64,000 bases of DNA, taken from the NCBI GenBank assembly GCA_028023455.1, contig JAQFVV010012396.1:21204750-21268749 (forward strand), written 5' to 3'. A model generated the notes under the pieces. It searched no databases, was not told the origin of the DNA, and saw only the letters and a list, made by a program, of their open reading frames with translations. The stretch's first letter is position 1; each line of letters begins with the position of its first letter. Shown here one piece after another: positions 12,945 through 25,770 of this stretch. The position numbers and the translations under genes are program-made. The DNA is from Epiperipatus broadwayi. Lineage: Eukaryota > Onychophora > Udeonychophora > Euonychophora > Peripatidae.

Positions 12945-13260
12945 ATTCACTAGATGGAGCTTACCAATAGCTTTAAACAAGCTTTGTTTTTATAAGTGCT
13001 GAAAGAGATAGAATTTAAAATCTCTATCATTATCTCCACCTCCAGACCAGCTGGTTTCAAGCTTATGGCTCACATCAGCGGAGGGCTGGGAGACTAAAAA
13101 CTAGAACTAAAATACCAACTCAAAAGTCAGCACTTATAAAACATGTTTCTATCTATTTGAAAGCATAAAATTTATCATCAAATCCAACTTGACATACTAG
13201 ATAGCTATATGGGTCTGAATTCAGCTCAGTTTCACTATATAGTAATAACCTCTGCAATAT
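12945..13260 (-). repeat. Hammerhead-bearing dispersed repeat, diverged copy
   Basis: This is a diverged relative of the ~430-bp unit at 49-50 kb, in the orientation of the first two copies there. Shared segments occur in the same order: the ribozyme region, then ACTAGA...AACTCAA, then GCACTTATAAAAC (GCATTTATCTAAAA in the array), then ATATGGGTCTGAATTCAG (ATATGGGCCTGAACTTAATTCAG in the array). The interval sits beside an (AT)n tract, a common context for such repeats. There is no coding capacity. Confidence 0.55.
13032..13095 (-). ncRNA. Type I hammerhead ribozyme motif, copy D
   Basis: On the minus strand CUGAUGU (13072-13078) is followed by stem II GAGC/GCUU with loop CAUAA, then GAAA (13055-13058). 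Stem III is the palindrome ACCAG/CUGGU with no loop, and the predicted cleavage site after GUC lies between 13045 and 13044. Stem I pairs UGGAGG with CCUCCG and, beyond an internal loop, GGAGA with UCUCC. The one core lesion is A9 changed to U. A loopless palindromic stem III is the minimal type I form described in Penelope-like elements and retrozymes, thought to act better as a dimer. Activity is doubtful. Confidence 0.6.
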
Positions 13261-13305
13261 ATAGCATTGCAAAACCTTCAAATGTACACTTATAATAATT
13301 AAAAC

Positions 13306-13374
13306 AAGTTATAAATTTCGTAACTTGTCTTTAAGCTTGCAAGTTATGAAAACAAGTTACGAAATTTATAACTT
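13306..13374. repeat. Perfect 23-bp inverted repeat (hairpin)
   Basis: The arms 13306-13328 and 13352-13374 are exact complements around AAATTTCGTAAC. The 23-nt spacer contains TTAAGCTTGCAAG. Origin unknown; it could be a tiny foldback element. Confidence 0.85.
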
Positions 13375-13399
13375 TTTTTAATTATATATATATATATAT

Positions 13400-16300
13400 T
13401 CTAACCTAATTAAAAGTCCCCCAATTAAAATAAAGCGATCATAAAGAATTGGAAAGCCTAACGCCGTCTATGATTCGGTAACAAACCCTCTTTATTACCT
13501 AATATAGCTTGACGTTTGGTTAGTTATAATAATTCAGCTACAGCAATATGCAGTTCAGACAGAGATAGAATTAAAAAAAAAATTATCATTAATAAAATAA
13601 ATTTAAAAAGAAAATTTAGAATAACTAATATTCTTTCTCTATCCAAAACACATTCTCTGAGCTGTAAGTACTTGCACTATTCGACAATGATGATGATGTT
13701 TCTGTCATTGTTAATATTACTGACTAAAACAAAACATTCATTAATTTGCCAATATGATCTCAATATTTTTGTTATTATACATTAGTGTCTCAATCTCTTA
13801 AGCCATGCCACCTGTAATATTGATCATAATGAATCAATTCTTAATTTAAGAGTACTTATAATAATGACACTAATCTCAGGGTTCTCTGTTATATTTAATG
13901 AAAATGCCCAGTATTGTGTTGTCGCATATGACTGACATTCTGGTCGGCTATAGAAACATTTACTTTACTTAAATTCCAGGTGTCTTCATCCACATATCAA
14001 CTATTATAATATTTAACGAGATGATAACCATATTCAATAACAACACATAATTTTGAATAATACAGCCCCTTTTAATCCAGAATCTCAGTCAGAATGATGA
14101 AAAGACAAGGGTACTTTGTGTCCTTCCATTATCCATGACAACACAATAATTTAACTAAGATTTATTACTTAGACACTTCACTTAAAGTGTACGAATAAGT
14201 GCAACCAAAACCCACTAGTTTGGGAATAAGTGATTTTACACACATATAAAATAAATGTTTTGGTCTGAAGTTTTCAATTCCATAAATAATTCTTATTAAA
14301 TTAAAGTTACTGAAATATTCTGATCTGCTTACAATTGTCTATCTGGTGTATTGAATTTGAGATTTCATAAATGATTTTGGACTCAAGAAAAGTTTGCAAG
14401 TATTATGCAAATACCTTTATTTGCCACAAGAAAATGACCAAAACAATTTGTAACAAGACTATAATTATTATTAAATTTTAACAAGATTATAATTTATTAT
14501 TACAGTTTAACAAAACTATCCTTATGATTAACATAATAAACAACTATACAATTATTCGATCCCATATGGATAAAACAAATATAACTAACATTAATTCGTC
14601 TATACTTTTAGCCTGGATTGAACTATTTCTTCATCTTCTTTTACATTTATGCAAATTGAATATAAAAAATATTATTATCGATACATCAACTCATCCATTT
14701 AGTGTATCTTATATGACGCGCTTAACTTTATTAACTATTTGTTTTAAAATAAAAATAATCTGATTCTAGGCAATGCGTACAAACGATTTTTATTATCATA
14801 TCTTTAACTAAATGATAGTTTTTATTTAGATAACTTATTATAATTTATGGGTTTTTATCAGAAGTTACTTTATATTTAATATTTACCTTAATAACAACGA
14901 GTTGTTATACACTTGTATCCTCAGTATAAGTTATATTGTGAGTCTACTTAATCATTAACCCGAATTAACCAGTATTTGAACCTTCCTGGCAAATAAAATT
15001 CTAAATCACCAATTTTAAACTACCTCTCCATTGACTTACGTGTGGATTACCAGCACTATTCCCCACAACCAGACATTGATCTATATACTAGCCGCATTTA
15101 TACTAAATGGTCTGAGGATTAACCTCCAATATACCTGTTATCTTGCCATAACTTTCTAAACAAACCAATATTCAACCCTTCCGTGGTGGAATACTCTATT
15201 TTCTCATGAGAATATGGAATAAACTAAGTCTGTAGAGTTAACTACTACATTAAAATAGTTTGGTGGGTCCTTGCCTCTTACTTGGGCTAATAGGAACCAC
15301 ACCAATATAATCCTCTCCTGGGATTTTAACGAATGAATACACTAAATACGATATAAATTACTGACGTCCTAACTCGAGAAGCGTCACTTGGGTTATAAAC
15401 ATACCAATTCTAGATTTATCTATTCCCCTCATGGAAAATAAAGTTTGGGGAGATCATTTCCATCCCACAAAATAGATACATTACAATTATTACTTATGCG
15501 AATATTAATCATATACTGATGCTATATCGGGGCAAGACAAGCAAATACACTAATTACACTAAATTTATGTTCCGGGTATACTTAGATCAACGTCTGAAAT
15601 CAATGGATATCACAGAATAAACAATAATAATTTTCACCTTTGCCAAAGAAACATTCAACAAGTAATTGGTAGTATAATATCTTGAACTAAATTAAGTGAA
15701 TGCGTTAATAAAAAATAATTGGGAATAAGTTCCTCAATTAACATAGTATAAATTTGTTTCAAACTTTAAATAAGTAATATCCTGTATAGCACTTCTCTTT
15801 AATTACTTCTGATAATTTTAACTAGATATTTTACCTATTAAGTATCTAAATTTTTCTACTTTTACGCATCTAACATATAAATTTATACCCATAATTGCAT
15901 ATCATAAGTAAACACATTTTATACAAAAAAAATTTTTTTCATGTCAAATATAAATTTAACCTAGAATAATTACTGAAAACATACCTTTCTGATTACAAGT
16001 CATTAAATAATACTTGACTATACAGCCTTTCACCTGTTGATATAAAAAATACACATAATTTTACAAATAGTAAAAAAATATCATTACTTAACAAGTGCTT
16101 ATTATCTCACTAGAAAAATGTTTTCCGTTGGGCAATTACTAGATAAGAATTGACCATTAGTTCACAACCAAATTTAAAAGAAACTTTTATTATTTCATTT
16201 ATATAAGTGCCTCCATTCGGTGCAATTAATAAATTAGGCAAAAAAACTACAGCTTGGATGTTAATTCTTCTTTGAATTAACGCTATAATTGGGGTCCAAA

Positions 16301-18215
16301 ACATACATATTTTACATCGATATTTGACGATAGCGATCACATATACAATTCTTTTCTTTTTAATATTGGCTCGTATCATTTTTAGCTAGCTGCTTATGAA
16401 TAAAATAATATTTTCCAAAATACTATTATTATAAGGACTGCAGCTGACTTACGTGGATATAAAGTTTTACACTCAATTGATGTATAATATAACATATTAT
16501 ATTATGGTTATAATTAAGTCACTAATGTTTGTAGTTTTTATTCCTACTCTAGGAATTGTAATTTGTCTTTAATAAGGAATTCTCCGTAAAATGCACACAT
16601 ACAAATTTTCTGATATTTGCCTTGAGAAAATTTATATTTTCTTTTAAAAATATACAGGTGCTAAGTAAATATCCTTGATCATTAATATTATTTTTAGATA
16701 ATTTTCAGTGAATAAAACATATTTTAACGTGGAGCTTACATTATTTTCAAACCGCAATTCTTTTAGAAAGGAAATGTTTCTGTTAACTTCCTTTGGCTTT
16801 TATAATATTTTTTTAATTATAATTTTTCTTTATACCATGAAAAGATTATTAAATAAGGTAAAGTTAACAAATAATTGTTCATTTCCTGGAAATTACTTAT
16901 ATTGCTTAATTTAAATATAATGCCCCGTGATTACTGTAGTTAATACGTCATTTTGAACTTTAGCATATGATAGTATATTTTGTATAAAAAGCTTTAAATA
17001 GGTAGCCACAAAAAAGAATATCTTATCAAATAGGATTAGCCAGCATGATATTATTAAAAATTTACTTGACTTATATTTATTTCTGCAATAAAAAAATAAT
17101 AAAAAAATTTGTTACTGAATTTCAGTACTGCTTCCTCCTTGTAAAATTAATGTCAGACTAAACTTTTTCAAATTTTGGGTCTTGTTTTAGGACTCTTAAA
17201 AATAATCATTTAATTATACATAAACAAAGAGGAAAAAAAACCTATTACAGTATATATTTTTCCGGATGATTTAAAAAATTACAAGTAATTTGACAAATAA
17301 TGAAAAATAATAAATATCTTTAACTAACAATGCTTATTAGTGGTGTATATTTCTGTATACATTATTATTTAAATTAATTTAAAATTTACCAGAAGTTATT
17401 GTGCTTTATGATAAGACTATCATCTACTCTTCCTCTCCACCCATCCAAAATCAATTACTGTTTATGATATGTGCTTTTATACTATATTAAATTGCTCTTA
17501 TTGTTAATATTTTAATTAAATTATTCATGCTCTTCTTCAAAATGACATTGGATTACCAAATTTTTTAGTTATTTGCTTAAAATACGTTACAGTGAGTAAA
17601 TAGCATACTTTATTAATCACTTAATATTATTATTATTTTATCTTTTTATTTTCTAAAAAAAAATTGCATTGTTTTCCTGTGGAAATAATGCCAAATAAAC
17701 CAAGTGTCAATAACACTAGGTTACAATATATATATAAATAATTCTTACAAATGTAAATACATTATGTGTACTCTGTGCTTTATTTCTATGTTGATGTTTT
17801 TTTTTTCATAACTATATTATTTTTTTTTTTAAATTATTTTAATTAATAATTTTAATTTATATATATTGTATTTTTTAAATTAAAAGTGGAAGCATATATA
17901 CTGGTTTAAAAATTTGTTGCATTTGTGAATATGCTATAAAGTACTATACATGTATAAAACAGTATAGTAAACAATATACAATGCAAGAAGATGTTATAAA
18001 CCAATCATAAACTATTATCTGATAATTTAAGTCATCCATTATAAAGTATAAAATAAAATATATTGGATATCACAACATCACTCTTTATGTTCTAAATAGA
18101 TAAATTTATTTAATCGCAAAAAAAACAAAAAAAAAAAAACAAATAAAAGATGTATTTGAGTTTATAAACTTTATTTGAAATTATTTATATTAATAAACAT
18201 GAGTAATATTTACTA
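13400..18215. other. AT-rich intergenic sequence, one mixed-composition block
   Basis: No gene was recognised. The part 14900-15620 is somewhat less AT-rich and contains several CpG and GG/CC words, but I could not match it to rRNA, mitochondrial genes or a transposon domain. The open frames at 13516-13785, 14524-14763, 16110-16379 (minus) and 16708-16914 have no domain resemblance. Confidence 0.35.
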
Positions 18216-18292
18216 GGGCTGTAACCTCAAGAATATGTGTGTAAAAATGTGATAGTAGGGACCTTTACTGGTCTTAACCACAAGCTTATGCC
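18216..18292. repeat. One-arm fragment of the 56.3-kb palindromic MITE
   Basis: GGGCTGTAACCTCAAGAATATGTG and GTGATAGTAGGGACC follow the same order and spacing as the left arm at 56300-56355 (GGCTATAACCTTAAGACTATGTG ... TGTGACAGTACGGACC). The second arm is not seen, so this is a truncated or recombined copy. Confidence 0.5.
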
Positions 18293-19780
18293 TTGGAAGA
18301 AATATTTTTTGATATAAAATATTAATAAATAAAAAACTTTGTTTAAATTAAATGTTAATAAAATTTTATTTTTATTTTAAATTTTTCAAACATTATTTAC
18401 AATTAATGTAAGCTTTCTTTTTTATAACTAAGCAGTTTTTAGAACTATAAGTCACATGTTTTACTTATTAAAAAGGATCATGTTACCAATGTTTAAAAAA
18501 AGCTGTGTTTAATGCTCATGATCTGAAGTTTGATTACAAATTGGGGGAAAAAAAACTAGGTACAAGTTTAGACATTTTTTACCCAGATATATGTTTTATA
18601 ATCAATCGTAGCTAACTATTTTTAGGTAGAGAGAGACCCACTCAAATTAATCAAGATTAACCAAATGAGTGTTAATGTGCTGATTGCAAAAAAATATTGT
18701 AATCCAATACTTCTTTACTAATAGTGGTAAAGATTTTATTCTCCTATGAATGTCATAACCATGGTTAACTTTACATTATTGCTTATTTAAGCCAATATTA
18801 TTTAGGTTTATAATATTTACATAATTAATTAACATCTTTTATGTATTTTAATTATTGTCAAATAATGATGCAAATACATAAGATATCATAGCACACAAAA
18901 TGTAAATTCTACAAAAGTCAAACGTGCTCATAATGACGAGTGCATTTCTTACACTTTTTCTTTCCACTAAAAACAAATAAAATGTCATATGCCTGTCAAT
19001 CTCATCCAAAAACAATAAAAAATATAAGCTCCGAAATAACTGTCAGCTTTTCCCATGAGAGTATGTTGACTGGCATTTTCTTCATTTAGTTTTGGCTGTG
19101 TTGATGGGCAGTTGAGTCTGATGCAGAATCTTTTGGTGCTGTGATGAAAAGAGAGTTGATGGAATATTGTTGTTTTGTGTTATTAGAATGTATGGAATAG
19201 ATGCCATAAAACTAAGGTGTTTTTAGATAGGTGAAGGTCTTCTAAATTAATTCAGTAGCAAATTGTACATACATTTAGATAGAATACTCAAAAATATTAT
19301 TTAGTTTTTAACATATACATTTAATTTATATATCGTTTAATTATTTAATCTCCCACAAACTCCACATCTTTAAAAGCTAATATAAAGAATTTTTTATTCT
19401 ATTGTTTTGCTGCTTTTTTTTATAGTTTGATTAATCAATTCGATTTTTTAAATTAAAATTAACAGCTGACCAATATATATATAATGTGCATATAAATAAA
19501 CATAATGCCTTTTTTATATTTATGTTGTATTGTCTTATATGCTGTAAATTAACAATTGCAAATAAACTAGATCAAAAAATTGATCCAACACTTTAATTGT
19601 GCATTAAAAATTTTAAACTGTTATTATTATTATTGTTAAAAAAACAGATAGACTTATGTTTGCTTTGTAATTCGACTGACAATAGTATATAATGCATTTA
19701 ATGTAGTTAGTATTTGATAGTTCATCTCTCCAAAGTATAGATAAGATTCATTGTTGAATATGTGAATATTGTTGAAGACA
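18293..19780. other. AT-rich intergenic sequence
   Basis: No gene or transposon domain recognised. Confidence 0.4.
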
Positions 19781-19921
<141 letters not shown>

Positions 19922-20152
19922 TTCTTTAAAAACGTTTATTTGATACATTTCAAAATATTTTTCATTCATTTCTATTTTGATTATGTAATTATTATCATTA
20001 CCAAGATAAATACTTTAAACAAGTAAAACATATATAGAAAAGATAAAACATTATATGAAATTAATATATCACTGCAAATAAAAAATAAAAACATAAATCA
20101 TCTTATAATTGATTCGGAAGATGACTGTGTAGTTTTCAGTCCAATGTACAAT

Positions 20153-20175
20153 AACATCATCATCATCATCATCAT
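20153..20175. repeat. (CAT)n microsatellite
   Basis: About seven CAT units. Tails of this type often mark the 3' end of RTE-like retrotransposons, but no RTE sequence is recognisable next to this one. Confidence 0.8.
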
Positions 20176-21779
20176 AAAAAGATAAAACTATTTACAATAA
20201 TAAAATATGATTGAATATTGATTGAATGTATGCTATTTATACGTTATTGCTCCCAATTATGGTTAGTTTTGAACCAAAATAAATCATTAATAATTTATTT
20301 TTATTCATTTATATTTAAACGCTTATCCTCCTATAGGGATGCAATAGCTTCCAATATGGAGTTTTGTTACCTTGACGCCAAAGAATTAAATAGAATCCAG
20401 CAGATATATATTAGATTCTCATATACATATAATTTCAAATAGCTTGAGAGTTTTTTTTTTATATAAAAAATTGATTTTTAATAATTTTAAAGGCATCAAT
20501 GAAACATTTTTTTTTTTTTTTTACTAAAATGAAAAATGTGTTTTTAAACGTATACATAAGTAACTTTTATAGATAGAAAGGAAATAAAAAGTATCCATAA
20601 AAAATATTGACTTAAAAAAGATTTGTTGTTAAGTTAGTTCTGAATAATTCATGTACTTTATAACTTTTTTTTTTTATCTATTGATTATGACAATTTACTT
20701 GTTTTTTGTTTTTTTTTTTAAAAAGTATTTTTTATGGCTTTTAAATCTTACAATAAATTGCAACAAAACTCCGTCATAATTATAAAACATATATATATAT
20801 AGTTAACCGAATTTTAGATAAAAAATAAAAATCATATCTAATTTTCACTCAATTGTTATTCATCTGGAACAAATATGAGATATTTATCGGTGCGTATTAT
20901 TTCCAGATAATTACAATAGTCAATAACTATCACTTAGAATTCTCTTTTAAATAAGTAATAACCGTTACATTTTATTTTGCAAATTTTAAGGGATTAGAGA
21001 TAACATTAAAAATAGCTTTTCAATTTTATTATTTAAAAAATATATAAAAGTAACAAATCTGTCATTTCTACCCACGGAACAAATAAGAGTAAATTACGAT
21101 ATTTCCCCGATTCTGATTGAAAAAGGGCAACTTTATGCATCTGAGGTCTACAATATTGAATTATAATAACACTTTGGGTAATAAAACGGAAAGGCAAGAA
21201 CACGACATCTTGATTTGCACAGGTTACATCCCCAGTTCCCTAGTGTTATAATAAGGGACAGTATCATTTATTTCATCGGAATTTGTATTACAACAGAAGA
21301 TTTAAAAGGGGATGTATGCTCATTTATTTTTTCCACCATTTACATAAAACAGCTTTAAGCTAAACAGTTCTTTAGTTCATATTATAATGCAAGATGATAA
21401 AATCTGTAATAAATTCATTAGAGACTAGTTAATAAAATATTCTCTGTAATTATGAAGAACTGTGTTTAAAGATATATTGAAAATAGAAAGTGGGATGAAT
21501 AAAATCAGAAAAGATCTTATAAACGATACTATTCAAAAATAATTATATTCTCATTAAATCATCATTATATTTTAAGTTTGTTATGCTGTTATTATGTTAT
21601 TGAATTCATTATCTCAAAAGTGTTAAATTTTATATCAATCTATACTTAAGAGTGATTTCAGATATTTGAATTATAATAATTTCTTTTTTAAAATGATTTA
21701 CTTTTTAAATTAAAGTTAATTCAAAAGTAGACAAAATAAAAAAAATAAACAAAACAGTCAAAATAAATAAGCAATTACT
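20176..21779. other. AT-rich intergenic sequence
   Basis: No gene recognised. The 74-codon frame at 20218-20442 and the poly-T runs carry no domain signal. Confidence 0.4.
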
Positions 21780-22549
21780 ACAGAGATAGTCATCATCATC
21801 GTCAATCATTATCAACCCACTATAGAATGAAGGTCTCCCCAAGTTCAATCCATCTTCTTCGACCTCTAGCCTCTCTTTTCCACATCACTCCTGCACAGTT
21901 TCTTATTTCATTCATTAATGACACATGTGGCCATTTCTAGGTCTTTTACAAGCTCTTGCAATCTACTTTAACATTTCAATTGTTTATTCATTATCATCTC
22001 TTCTAGCAATATATCCATCCCAACTTCACTTCCGTCTTTTAATTCTTTCAACAATGTCAATAACATCTGTTTGTCCTCATACCCATGTATTGCATTTTGA
22101 TCTCTTCTTGTTACTCCTAAAATAATTCCTCCATACTTCTTTGAGTAGTCTGAGATCTCTTAATTGTTTTTCTATTAAGTTTTCAAGTCTCAGATCCATA
22201 AATAAGAACTAGTAAAACACATGTATCAAAAACATTCCTTTTCACACACATAGGCATATTTCATTTTAATATTAATTTCTTCTAAAAGCATTCAAACCAA
22301 GTTTAATTGTATGATTAATTTTATCTATTATGTTTCCATCTGTGGTAATAATCTGACCAATGTATTTGCAGTTGTTAACTCCTTCTAACTCATCATAATC
22401 AATCTTTATTTTCATCATTTGAGAAAATCCATTGAACATTATTTTAGTTCTTTTTAACATTTACCCTTTAGTCCTACCTTCTTATTTTTATCTGATAACT
22501 TCTGCAACATTTCCTGAAGCTCTGAAGCATTATTTGCACAAACAACTAC

Positions 22550-22561
22550 ACCACCTGCAAA
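22550..22561 (-). other. RT active-site box with both Asp replaced (FAGG)
   Basis: In the frame HLDFAGGVVVCAN the place of the catalytic F/YADD motif is taken by FAGG. Both GAT codons read GGT. The flanking residues (ELQEMLQKLSDKNKKVGLK) align with the usual RTE sequence, so the alignment is secure. Confidence 0.75.
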
Positions 22562-22601
22562 ATCTAAATGAATTAAATAATCTCCATTTACTTTTACTTC
22601 T

Positions 22602-22877
22602 CTAACTATTCATTTTAATCCACAAAATACATCTTATGGCACTGCTGTAAAAAGTTTTAGAGATATCCGAATCACTTTGTCTTACACCCATTAAAATGTT
22701 AACTTTCTTACTATAATTATGTGATCTAATTGTTGCTGTTGCATTTTTATAAATATTCATCAGAATATGACAATATCCTGAGTCTATACCTTGATGATCC
22801 AATGCTTTAATCACTGATAAAATGCTTATAAAATCAAATGCCTTTTTATAATCTAAAAATCCAAAGTATAATGGCAA
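22602..22877 (-). pseudogene. RTE reverse transcriptase, fingers/palm fragment
   Basis: A 91-codon open piece of the reverse transcriptase. It contains FGFLDYKKAFDF (motif A with its catalytic Asp), ALDHQGIDSGYCHILMNIYK (typically ALRxQGIDxxYxxILxxIYK), NATATIRSHN, and the degenerate GVRQSDSD of motif B. Adjacent frames carry the rest, so this is one readable segment of a broken ORF. Confidence 0.85.
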
Positions 22878-24028
22878 CTCATATTCAGTGGGTTTTTTTA
22901 TAACTTCTCTTGATAATTTAATATGATCTACTGTACTAAAACCACTTCTAAATACAGCTTCTTCTTTTGGTTAATTGAAACCCAATGTTCTCTGTAGATG
23001 AGTTGTAATTATTTTGATAAAAATTTTGTATAAAACTGATAAAAGATTGATAAATGTCCAATTTCTAATATCTTCTGTATCATCTTTTTTAAATGTTAAT
23101 ACTGCATTCTTCCAATTAACTGGTAGACTTTATTATTTAGACATTTGGTATAAATATTTGCTAGTTTTTTTCTATTTCTTCTTTTAAGATATTGATTATA
23201 ATTTCATCATTATCTAGAAACTTTACTTCCTTTATAATTTAATTGCATGTCTCACTTCTTCATTTAAAATGGAAAATTCAGAAGATGTAATAGATGTAGA
23301 AGGTACTGGTCATTTATTACTATATAATTCTTGAAAGAACTCTTCTACCCATTTCATGATATCATCTATCCTTTTAGTAATAGTTTCATCTTTTTTATTA
23401 CAGATATAAGGGTCCTACTAATATCAAAATGTAATTTTACATTATTGAGACTTTTATTCACTTCTACAACTTTCCTTGCTAGTTCACAATTATACTTTCT
23501 TATATTATTATCAACTGATTTTTTTGCACCAATTTTACACAATTTGAGGTTTTCAATCTTTCTTAATGCATCATTTTTATATATCTTCATATTCCTTCTT
23601 TTTTTATAATGTTTTTAGTCTGAGTAGAAATTTTACTGGTCAATTACTACTTTTTTCTATCAGCCATTTTTGTTGCAGTTTTTAAAAGTATATCAGTTAT
23701 TTTCTTATTAATTTCATTCAAATCTGAATCATGTTCAAAATCTACTAATACTTGAAATCAATTTGTAAGTTCTAATTTAAATTCATTAGAGTGTTTCTGA
23801 AGATTAGGAATATCAGCTGTAAATATTGTTTTTCTTAATAATTTTTGTGTCTCTAGTTTTGCAATAACACGTATCTTAAATCTTATTAATTGATGAGCAC
23901 TTCCTGTGTTAAATTTATTAAGAACATTACAATCTTAAACTATGTATTTTCTGTTAGTCAAAATATAATCCAATTCTGCTGTACCTTCATTTGGATGCAT
24001 CCATGTCCATTTCCTTTTAACATTTTTC

Positions 24029-24229
24029 TCAAAAAAAAAAATTCATAATATAAAGTTTTTCTTTTTCTGCAAACTCCACAAGTCTATGACCTCTCTTGTT
24101 TCTATTACCATAACCAAAATTACCTACAACACTTTCATCTTTCATTTGTTTACCAATTCTAGCATTAAAATCTATCATAACAAATTTAAAATGTTGTTTA
24201 CTCTGATTAAAAGCCTTTTGTACATCCAT
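24029..24229 (-). pseudogene. RTE apurinic-like endonuclease, C-terminal half fragment
   Basis: A 66-codon open piece with DVQKAFNQSKQHFKFVMIDF, then NARIGKQ, GNFGYGNRNKRG and RLVEFAEKEKLYIMN. DFNAxIG is the catalytic Asp-Asn pair of the exonuclease-endonuclease-phosphatase fold and is intact (DFNARIG). The frame fails at an A-rich run (24029-24037), with the WTW segment in another frame downstream. Confidence 0.85.
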
Positions 24230-24600
24230 ATAAAAATCTTCTACTACTTACTTCATCACTATGAGAACTTGTTGGGGCATAAACCTGAATCATCTGCATT
24301 TAGTATCTGCTATTAAGTTGTATAATTAATCTTGCCAATCTGTGCAATACACCATCAATTTCCACAATGTTATTTTTCCACTTTTTATTTATAATGAATC
24401 CTACTCCACTTGTACTTCAAATATTTATGCCTTTGTAGTAGAGTGCCTGTGCACTTTTAAATCAATTGTCTTTTCACCTTTTATAACTTCACAAAATCCA
24501 ATAATGTCTCCTTTAATATGACAGAGTTTGTGAAATCTTCCTTTACTTGAAAGTGATCTGCAGTTGCAAGTACCTAAATAAAAAGTTTATCATCAAATGG

Positions 24601-25579
24601 CAACCTGAATCCATAATCAGGGGATTCTTAGCACATTTTATCATCAGCACCAACCTCTGCATTAGCTAGTGACTTTACAGCCTGATGAGAATAAGGGTCA
24701 TGATTTATTTTTGTCTGTCATGATTGTATATATCTATTAGGAAAAAATTCCTCATTCACACACACATTCATTTTGCCTTATTAGGCAAGCAAGAACAAAG
24801 ACCATAGTCTTCCTTGATTCTAAACTCAGAGGTAAAAAATAAACTCACCATAGTAGCTAATTTATGTTGCTTTGCAACTCATCTATGTTTGTATACTATA
24901 TGAATAATCACATAGTAATAACAGCTGAAACAACAAGAATGTATGGAATGGACATTAGGAAATTGCCCTACTCTATTCCTTTAAGAGTTCCAAATGGAAT
25001 CAAATGATCTTCTTTCAGTTAACAGCAAACTACATTCTGCAGCCATAGAGCTATTATATTAATATATTTATAAAATATATTTTGATAAATGTCATGCTAC
25101 ATAGGTTTACTTGTTAATTCACTTTTACTGCAAAATTCATGCATTTAATATATGCATGATGATTTGCATAAATATAGAAGTGTAAATCATTTATAACAAT
25201 TTTTGATTCAAAGCAGTGTGAAGTTTTATCAGAGTTTACTTTAGTTCTTCCCATCTATAGCATTTCCTGTTCATATAATTTTTAAAAACTTTATACTGAT
25301 GCATTAATCTCACTTGTGATCTGTTTCTAGGTCTTGTAAAATCATGTGAAAAAAAAAAGATTTCACTTGTTTATTATCTCTTCTAACAACAAGACTAGTT
25401 CTGCTTTATATAATCCTTTAAACTTTTGTTTCATGATGACAGTAATGTATGTTTGTTTTTTTATTTATGTATTTCATTTAATGCTGTCTTTCATTTTATC
25501 TACTATGTTTTAATTTTTATAAATGATTTTTTCATATAATTATTATTATTATTTAATTCATACCTATTGATTTATTTTT
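24601..25579. other. AT-rich sequence flanking the RTE element
   Basis: The first ~150 bp may be RTE 5' UTR. CATT and ATTT repeats follow. No other gene seen. Confidence 0.35.
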
Positions 25580-25770
25580 TGAAAAACACTGAACATTGTT
25601 TTACCTTTTTATTATTTATTTTAAATTTATCCGAATCTTTGCTTTTATCTGATATCTTTACAGTCTTTTTGCACCTTTGAAATATTATTTTCAAGAGCAA
25701 TCACGTCATATACATAATCTGGATAAGATAGATAATTTCTATATATTTTTTACTCCTCTTGATTTACAAT
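25580..25770 (-). mobile_element. Possible second RTE-like reverse transcriptase scrap
   Basis: On the minus strand YPDYVYDVIALENNISKVQK and KDCKDIR resemble the motif C region and following helix of an RTE reverse transcriptase (YADDxxLLxNxxxEAQxxLxxL). The strand context, ending in KTMFS, matches the same part of the element at 22.4-22.6 kb. Divergence is strong and the match is short. Confidence 0.35.

Larger units (their letters stand above)
21780..24600 (-). mobile_element. RTE-clade non-LTR retrotransposon, inactivated
   Basis: Read on the minus strand this gives, in order, the parts of an RTE (BovB-like) polyprotein. The endonuclease start (LGTCNCRSLSSKGR, about 24580) is followed by GVGFIINKKWKNNIVEIDG and IQVYAPTSSHSDE, then FVMIDFNARIGKQ with GNRNKRGHRLVEFAE (24029-24229) and RKWTWMHPNEGTAELDYIL (about 23950-24020). 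The reverse transcriptase has FLDYKKAFD and IYKNATATIR, then GVRQSDSD where GVRQGDTIS is normal. Next come the thumb region KTKIMFN-like RTKIMFNGFSQ and the C-terminal GRRRWIELGETFIL*WVDN near 21850. A short TGATGATGATG tail closes it at about 21790. About 2.8 kb remains of the usual ~3.2 kb. Stops and frameshifts are spread throughout, and the catalytic FADD box reads FAGG (22550-22561). It is dead and probably old. Confidence 0.9.

Noticed and set aside
14900-15620. Nuclear copy of mitochondrial DNA
   Set aside because: The composition drew attention, but no frame resembles cox, cob, nad or atp proteins and I see no rRNA or tRNA core.
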